Positions 60,316 to 64,000 of a DNA stretch of 64,000 nucleotides are shown piece after piece. Each line of letters starts with the position of its first letter. Within the stretch, counting starts at the first letter, position 1. The notes beneath the pieces were generated by a model. That model saw nothing but the letters and a program-made list of their open reading frames with translations, ran no database searches and was not told the origin of the DNA. This DNA comes from Heloderma charlesbogerti (taxonomy: Eukaryota > Chordata > Lepidosauria > Squamata > Helodermatidae), in contig JANEZZ010001631.1 of the NCBI GenBank assembly GCA_026122225.1, forward strand, positions 124,001 to 188,000, in the 5' to 3' direction. The translations under genes were made by a program, and so were the position numbers.

Positions 60316-63261
60316 CTGGTGTAGAGAACAAAAAGAGGATTGTTAATATCAGTGTAACTAACTGGGAAATGCTACCTGCCTCTTCTCGTATGCCCGCAGT
60401 GAACCCCTGGCATACTGATGCCAGATGCAGAAATTCAGCACACGTATGTGAGGGATATGGGAATAAACTCAAATCAAATGAAATGGGACAGAGGGCGGTA
60501 TCCAACTAGGTTCTGAACTCTGCGCAAGGGGAGAATCCAGCAAAAGTTATGTTTGCATAAACGTGGTTGCACTAACAGTTGTCCATTACCTGTTGTGCAC
60601 CCAGTTGCACATTACACATCTGCAACCCATTGTGCGACTGGTTGTCCATTACAGTTGCACAACCCGTTGCACAATGGGTTGTGCAAGTGGTTACATTTGC
60701 ACAAGCATCGTGCACAATGACTTGCGCAATGGAAAGACTTGCTGGCGCTCCGCTAGTGCTATTGGAGTTTGCGGAATGACAGCACTGGATCCTTCCCAGA
60801 ATCTGATCAATTCAACCCTTTAATGCTCAGATATTTGCCTGTATCTCCAAATTTAACCGCATAGAGGATTCCACCCACAGTCTAGCCCAGTGAGTATGCT
60901 CAGGAAGATTGAAAGCATTTTCAGCAGGGAAAAAAAACTCTGGCCATACCCCTCCTCAACTCCCCACCCCCCGTTTTTATTTAGTCATTTGTGGATGGTT
61001 GGTCCCAACAAACTACTGTGTATTCAACCAATCACCCACTGCCCTTCCATGACATAGAGCATACTGGAATGGAGATTTCCAAGTGCATTTGATGATCCAC
61101 CAGACATTGCAATATACACAGGTTGAGGTGTGAACTGGCCCATCTCTGAAAGTCGCCATGCAGATACACCTGCACACTACCATACTGAAAGTGGGAAATT
61201 CCCTTATTACTTAGGCCATTTGTCTAGCCCAGCCTTCCCCAACCTCATGCCCTCCAGATATGTCAGACTACAATTCCCATAATTCCATTGGCCATGCTGG
61301 TATTATGGTCTTACACCTCTGGAAGGCTGGGGGGATGCTGATTTACCCAAATACTGTCTGCTCTGGCAGCAGGACCCCAGAGCCTTTGGAGGAGGTCTTT
61401 CCCACCTCTTTTCTGCTACCTGATCCTTCTTTTTAACTGGCGTTACCATGGATTGAACATGGAACCTTCTGCACGCAAAGTATGTGATCTACCACTGCGC
61501 TATGGTCCCTCCCAAACTGTAGCATGCCCCTTTCACCAGACATTATGAATGTGGAGAATGTGGTATCACCATAGCTTCCTGCTCTCACCTGGTGGTGCCT
61601 TTAAGCCTCCCTTGCATATTTGGAGATCGACACAGATCTCCTGAGTCTCCATGCCATTCTGCAGATCTTCCACGAGCTTATTCTTGTACTTTTTCAGAAA
61701 TTTTTTGCAAGGCCCTCTCAGGATCCTGCCCACAGCCTTACATATAGTATTTATGGCCTCATCGATTTTGTCCTGAAATAAAAGCCATGGAGTAAGATTG
61801 AACTTTGCTGGCAGCATTCCCAAGATTCAAACACACATTTCCCCCGAAGAGTGCTTGTCCCACACACAGACAGGTCCTGATGTTCCTCTTCTTTGCTCCA
61901 CTGGAATGCAGCCCCTGAAAACATTTCTGAAATGGAATCTAGCCCTCGGGATGAAAGAGGCTCTGCAGCCCTGACCTAGGGCGTGCAATATGCACGATGG
62001 TTGCCCAAAATTAGATACCCTACTCTTCCTTTAAGGGGCTCAGAGCAGCTTACATGTGGTTCCCAAGTGGGTCTCTCCTCCAAGCAGCTTACAGGGACAA
62101 TCCTGCTTAGCTTCAGCAATAAAAGCACATGCTCTGCCCCCAGACTATGCTCTGGATCTCTGATACACATCACAAGTCAGTAGCTCTCTTCAAAGACTCC
62201 ATTTTCCCCAGCACTCCAGCAAACAAACCCCAAGAATAGCAATAGGCAACTTACATCATCTGGATTGTCTCCAGCCAGATCCCTGATTTTCTGGACAATC
62301 TTTTTGCATATGGTGCATTTAAACATTGGGGCAAGAGCCTCAGCCTTGTCCAGGACTCCCTCCTGCCGAGACAAACATGAGCAATGGCCTCAAAGTCTAC
62401 AAGGATGCTTGAAAGAAAGAGCTGGGGTTAAATTGTAAGTAATGAGGGTGGCAAGGCTATAGCTGCAAGGCAGTCCTTGGGGCATGGCCCCCTTGCAGGT
62501 CTGTCACAAGACATTTTGCTGCCTGAGGTGAAGAGCAAGAGGGCACTCACTCCCGTTCCATGCACAAAAGCCAACTGGGCTGGCTGTTGAATCTTCCTTT
62601 GACACTGGCAAAAGGACAGCATCTTTCACCACACCAGAAGGCAGCAGGCTAGCTTGAGGGGTGCTGGGCAGACTGCATGACACACAACTCCCTCCTCTAA
62701 CAATTTGCTGCCACCTCCCAGCATCTGCTGCCTGCGGCCACTGCCTTACTCTGCCTTATAGTAGGGCTGGCCCTGCTCCTCAGGGATATCCTAGGTCCCT
62801 CCTTGAATTGTCAGGTTTTATTTTATTCTCCCTTAGTAGTTTCTGTACTGTTCAGGCTTAATGTTCCAGTGTGTCCACATGGCTGATCCCAGAGCCAAAC
62901 TAAATGTATAGTATTGTTGTTATTAAGAGGAAGCCACCTAGGATATTGCTTTCAGTCCTTTCCAGTATATCCAGTTCATTTGGCTTAACTCCCTTTAACT
63001 TTTGAGAATGATATGCTGTATTATGTATGCCACCCATAAATGTGGATGCAAGATGGAAAGAAGTGATGAAAAAGAGAGAGAAGGGAACAACTCTTAAGAT
63101 GGACATTGATGTGTTTCTGGCTCTTACCAAAGAAGAGCTCCACTTGTTGGTCCAGCAGTATTCCTCTTTGTTACATGCAGCTGCTGTAGCCACATCCTTG
63201 CACCAGAACTCTGGACCTTGCCAGCATGTCTCAGGAGGACCCAGATCAGCTCTAGCCAAGG
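60299..63261 (-). CDS. NK-lysin-like secreted saposin-family protein (partial gene)
   Basis: Four exons join to 146 visible residues. A SapA-type segment (residues 1-44, four Cys) is followed by one SapB domain. In the SapB domain six Cys are spaced C-x2-C-x27-C-x10-C-x24-C-x5-C (residues 60, 63, 91, 102, 127, 133), the three-disulfide saposin pattern. Lys/Arg-rich helices (GRILRGPCKKFLKKYKNKL) suggest a lytic, NK-lysin/granulysin-like peptide of cytotoxic lymphocytes rather than a lipid-transfer saposin. A single SapB domain also argues against prosaposin. The signal-peptide exon is not found up to 64000 and must lie beyond. The gene is tail-to-tail with MYL7. Surfactant-B-like or other saposin relatives remain possible. 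Confidence 0.78.
60545..60735. repeat. Iterated TTGCAC/GTGCAA motif block in the last intron
   Basis: GTTGCAC, TTGTGCAC, GTTGCACAACC and TTGCACAATGGGTTGTGCAA recur with inverted symmetry. The block ends in ACTTGCGCAATGG. It may be a degenerate hairpin element. Confidence 0.6.
60790..61220. other. Saposin-like gene intron, unassigned
   Basis: No exon or repeat is recognised between the TTGCAC block and the MITE at 61225. Confidence 0.4.
61225..61515. repeat. Palindromic MITE followed by a reverse SINE
   Basis: CTTCCCCAACCTCATGCCCT starts the MITE, which ends near 61335. A reverse tRNA-derived SINE follows to about 61515 (GATTGAACATGGAACCTTCT, ACCACTGCGCTATGGTCCCT). Confidence 0.6.
61589..61772 (-). 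CDS. Saposin-like gene, SapB second-half exon
   Basis: On the reverse strand the acceptor is TTTATTTCAG|GACAAA and the donor is CCAG|GTGAGA. The 184 nt start in phase 0 with DKIDEAINTICKAVGRILRG and continue to ICVDLQICKGGLKAPP, ending in phase 1. Four of the six SapB cysteines are here. Confidence 0.85.
62030..62165 (-). repeat. Possible reverse 5S-derived SINE
   Basis: The complement reads GAAGCTAAGCAGGATTGTCC and TGCTTGGAGGAGAGACCCAC, a diverged 5S-like internal promoter order. Confidence 0.45.
62255..62362 (-). CDS. Saposin-like gene, SapB first-half exon
   Basis: On the reverse strand the acceptor is GTCTCGGCAG|GAGGGA and the donor is GATGAT|GTAAGT. The 108 nt are 36 codons in phase 0, EGVLDKAEALAPMFKCTICK and onward to GDNPDD. 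The CxxC opening the SapB fold is present. Confidence 0.85.
62490..62785. repeat. Family Y repeat
   Basis: GTCACAAGACATTTTGCTGCC, CAAAAGCCAACTGGGCTGGC and CAGCATCTGCTGCCTGCGGC match the order in 21766-22075. Confidence 0.6.
62800..63120. other. Saposin-like gene intron, unassigned
   Basis: No feature is recognised between the family Y copy and the SapA exon. Confidence 0.4.
63128..63261 (-). CDS. Saposin-like gene, SapA-type exon
   Basis: On the reverse strand the acceptor is TTGTTTGACAG|CCTTGG and the donor is TCTTTG|GTAAGA. The 134 nt contribute two bases of a split codon and 44 codons. GPPETCWQGPEFWCKDVATA and ACNKEEYCW give the four-Cys SapA pattern found N-terminal in saposin-family precursors. 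The frame ends in phase 0, matching the next exon. Confidence 0.85.
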
Positions 63262-63289
63262 CTGTCAAACAAAAGGGCAAAAGGTAACC

Positions 63290-63616
63290 TTGTACAAGTC
63301 ATGCCGCCCAATAGCCAGCCAGCCTTTTGAACCCCTCCTGAATCCAATTCTGCACCACTTTATTTCATTTTGAATTTAATTTACGGTGATCATGATGACT
63401 GATGAATGGAGTGATTATTGAACACAAATTGATAATATTTTGGAAGAGGAGCTGGGTGGGGATTGGGAAAGTAACTTTGGATTGACCCCGAGTTGGCTTT
63501 GGGTGCTTTTGGATCCATGCTCTGTCAAATGTATTTGCTGTAAAAAATTCCATCTGCTCCTGATCTCCACCTCCATTTTGCTGTGTTTGTGAGAAAGAGC
63601 TCATGGAAGAAACTAC
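63290..63616. other. Upstream intron of the saposin-like gene, no exon found
   Basis: I searched the reverse strand for a signal-peptide exon ending in phase 1 and saw none that was hydrophobic and followed by a good donor. Confidence 0.4.
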
Positions 63617-63761
63617 CAGCCAGGGCTGGCATCAAGGGTAGGAATCACCGGCTACCTGCTAAGGGCCCATACCCCAGCAGGGGCCAACTGGCAAGAGCAT
63701 CCTGGAGTTGCTCCTCCTTTTCACCATGGCAACCTGCTTGTTCATCTGTCTCTCACTCTCG
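63617..63761 (+). repeat. Family X repeat, copy 4, abutting the hAT-like element
   Basis: CAGCCAGGGCTGGCATCAAG through TTTTCACCATGGCAACCTGC to TCTCTCACTCTC. It breaks off at the hAT-like element's start. Confidence 0.6.
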
Positions 63762-64000
63762 TAGGGATGTACGAAAGGGACTTACCTTGTCCCGCAGCTT
63801 TTTTCGCGGTGGGGGGGAGGCGCTTCGCTTCTCTCCCCGAAATTCTTGCGAGCGGGGGGTGTCTTCCCGCCTCGCCCGGCTGAAATTCAGGCCGGGGGGG
63901 AGGCTTCCCACCTCGCCCCCGGCCGAAATTCAGGCCGGGGAGAAGCGCCCCGTCTCCCCGGCCGCGAACTTCAACAGAAAAGTAAAAAAAACAAAAAACG
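63762..64000. mobile_element. Third large hAT-like element, left part only
   Basis: It starts TAGGGATGTACGAAAGGGAC, close to the start of the 26136 copy. It shares that copy's G-rich subterminal blocks (GGGGGGGAGGCGCTTCGC; AATTCAGGCCGGGG). It runs off the window. The preceding 8 bp, CACTCTCG (63754-63761), should recur at its right end. Confidence 0.8.

Noticed and set aside
63365..63604. 79-codon reverse-strand frame as the signal-peptide exon of the saposin-like gene
   Set aside because: It is hydrophilic at its start and has no phase-compatible donor before the SapA exon.

Overview
The window is nuclear DNA of a squamate reptile (lizard or snake). The host genes have vertebrate exon-intron structure. 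The repeats include Sauria-type SINEs, Bov-B (RTE) LINEs, an L1, CR1/L2-like LINE tails, a Tc1/mariner element and many hAT-type MITEs, a combination typical of squamates. The species cannot be read from the sequence.

Three host genes are present. (1) Glucokinase, GCK (+ strand): nine coding exons between 5766 and 30655 encode residues 16-465 in human numbering, with every exon length divisible as expected and all catalytic residues intact. A candidate first coding exon lies at 1515-1550. (2) MYL7, the atrial regulatory myosin light chain (+ strand): seven exons between 46599 and 56379 encode 174 residues, and the first coding exon holds only the ATG. GCK and MYL7 are adjacent and in the same orientation in mammals too, so this synteny is conserved. 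(3) A secreted saposin-like protein of NK-lysin type (- strand): four exons between 63261 and 60299, with the signal-peptide exon probably beyond the right edge. GCK is the glucose-sensing hexokinase of liver and islet, MYL7 is a sarcomeric Ca2+-modulated light chain, and the NK-lysin-like protein would be a membrane-active immune effector. They share a neighbourhood, not a pathway.

Layout: 1-5765 is GCK upstream/intron 1 with MITE, SINE, L1 and CR1-like debris. 5766-30655 is the GCK body, whose introns carry two large palindromic hAT-like elements (18534-19864 and 26136-27056), two Sauria SINEs and other repeats. 30959-39867 is an L1 with a 16-bp target duplication; it contains a Bov-B (33078-36721), which contains a solo LTR (35486-36014). 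39884-46500 is intergenic and holds a Tc1 element with ~220-bp inverted repeats (42560-45348), itself split by a second Bov-B. 46599-56461 is MYL7. 56583-60140 is repeat-rich intergenic DNA. 60146-63261 is the NK-lysin-like gene. 63762 to the end is the left part of a third palindromic hAT-like element.

No unmistakably new biochemical system is visible. The most unusual content is structural: hierarchical palindromic transposons carrying paired YY1-like motifs inside GCK introns, inverted repeats bracketing GCK exon 2, and nested transposon stacks whose insertion order can be read from target-site duplications. All coordinates were read by eye. Repeat family names rest on recognisable sequence signatures, not on a database search.
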